From Candidatus Sulfotelmatobacter sp. (GTDB lineage: Bacteria > Acidobacteriota > Terriglobia > Terriglobales > Acidobacteriaceae), in NCBI GenBank assembly GCA_030049565.1, contig JASIKQ010000255.1, positions 1 to 6,801 of the forward strand: a DNA stretch of 6,801 bases. Reading direction: 5' to 3'. How positions within the stretch are numbered: position 1 is the first letter of the stretch; each line of letters begins with the position of its first letter. This document shows positions 6,120 to 6,801 of the stretch, piece by piece. A program made the translations under genes and the position numbers. Below the pieces are notes generated by a model. That model was given only the letters and a program-made list of their open reading frames with translations. It was not told the origin of the DNA and made no database searches.

Positions 6120-6801
6120 ATGAGCAACTCCAAGACCCTCCCCCCGGTCCGCGAGCCCAAGAACTACGATGGCTGGGTGCGCAAACACGAACTCGACGAT
6201 TACCTGGATCGGCACCTTCCCATCCCCACCCAAGTCGTCTCTAACGAGGAATTTATTCCTCTCCCACAGACGGCAGAACAACGCGCTGTCGAGAACACTT
6301 TGTTTGAGATGGGCACGAGAATTTCGAAAAAATTGGGTGTCGACCGCAGGCAGTTCTTTCGCATGAGTTGTGGCATGGCCGCGGGCTTTGCTGCCATGAA
6401 TAGCGTGTTTGGTCACTTCTTCAAGGTGGACGCAGCGGAGTTGCACGACATGGCCGCTGCCAGCGCAATGAAGACCGATTACTTCATCTTCGACGTGCAA
6501 ACCCATCACGTGGCCGCAGGCCGGCATTTTATCGGACCAGCAAACGTCTTCGACACTCGCCGTTCAGCCGGACAATTTAATCCCGTCCTGAGAGGAAAAG
6601 AGCCGAAACAATCCGACTTTGAGGTGGAAAACTACATCAAGGAAGTTTTTCTCGACAGCGATACGGCCGTGGCCTGCCTGAGCGGCATCCCCGACATCAC
6701 CGACGCTAAGATGGTCATCCCGCCCGACGAAATGGTACGAACGCGCAACATCGTCAATGAACTGACGCGTTCCCAACGAATGATGAGCCACGGCCTGTTT
6801 T
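6120..6801 (+). CDS. Tat-targeted amidohydrolase-family protein (TIM-barrel metal hydrolase type), 3' truncated
   Basis: The frame stays open from the ATG at 6120 to the window edge, giving 227 residues without a stop. GGGGA (6106-6110) lies nine bases before the start. Residues 1-75 are a hydrophilic N-terminal region. A twin-arginine motif then appears, DRRQFFR at 75-81, followed by a hydrophobic stretch (GMAAGFAAMN) and a possible cleavage region around DAAE (104-107). This predicts export through the Tat system, often used for proteins that bind metal before crossing the membrane. The mature part opens with FIFDVQTHHV (122-131), the position where amidohydrolase_2-type enzymes carry their first strand and DxHxH metal site; here the first His is replaced by Gln (Q127). 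The remaining metal ligands lie outside the window. The substrate is unknown. An alternative start at M64 (6309) would give a classical short Tat leader but lacks a good ribosome site. The 161 bases before the gene show no convincing promoter or terminator. Confidence 0.75.
   Translation, partial: MSNSKTLPPVREPKNYDGWVRKHELDDYLDRHLPIPTQVVSNEEFIPLPQTAEQRAVENTLFEMGTRISKKLGVDRRQFFRMSCGMAAGFAAMNSVFGHFFKVDAAELHDMAAASAMKTDYFIFDVQTHHVAAGRHFIGPANVFDTRRSAGQFNPVLRGKEPKQSDFEVENYIKEVFLDSDTAVACLSGIPDITDAKMVIPPDEMVRTRNIVNELTRSQRMMSHGLF

Overview
The window looks like chromosomal DNA of an Acidobacteriota bacterium (Terriglobia-type). The main reason is the giant gene in the middle: an Oar-like TonB-dependent receptor of about 1,230 residues, with an N-terminal carboxypeptidase-regulatory-like domain and the sequence style of the large receptor families of that phylum. 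GC content is moderately high. All recognisable genes lie on the + strand. No tRNA, rRNA, CRISPR array, transposase or phage gene was seen. The taxonomic call rests on family resemblance, not on a marker gene.

Left part (1-1491): the 3' end of a biotin-dependent carboxyltransferase gene (pyruvate carboxylase subunit B / oxaloacetate decarboxylase alpha / transcarboxylase 5S family) runs into the window. It overlaps by ATGA a NagD-like HAD phosphatase gene, so the two are probably translationally coupled. The carboxylase ends without a biotinyl domain, so its carrier must be encoded elsewhere.

Intergenic control region (1492-1757): about 266 bases separate this pair from the receptor gene. 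It holds a TTGACA promoter candidate, three related GTATAC-type palindromic sites (two of them 21 bp apart, one overlapping the promoter), a short U/A-rich leader hairpin and a strong ribosome binding site that fixes the receptor start at 1758. No convincing terminator for the upstream operon was seen.

Right part (1758-6801): the TonB-dependent receptor is followed, after a GC-rich hairpin, by a small secreted monohaem cytochrome c. Then comes the 5' two-hundred-odd codons of an amidohydrolase-family protein with an internal twin-arginine motif, cut by the window edge. A plausible reading is an envelope module: outer-membrane import of an unknown substrate, a periplasmic redox carrier and a Tat-exported TIM-barrel hydrolase, possibly under a GntR-type repressor. 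Co-function is inferred from order and orientation only. I do not see a clearly novel defence or mobile system here.
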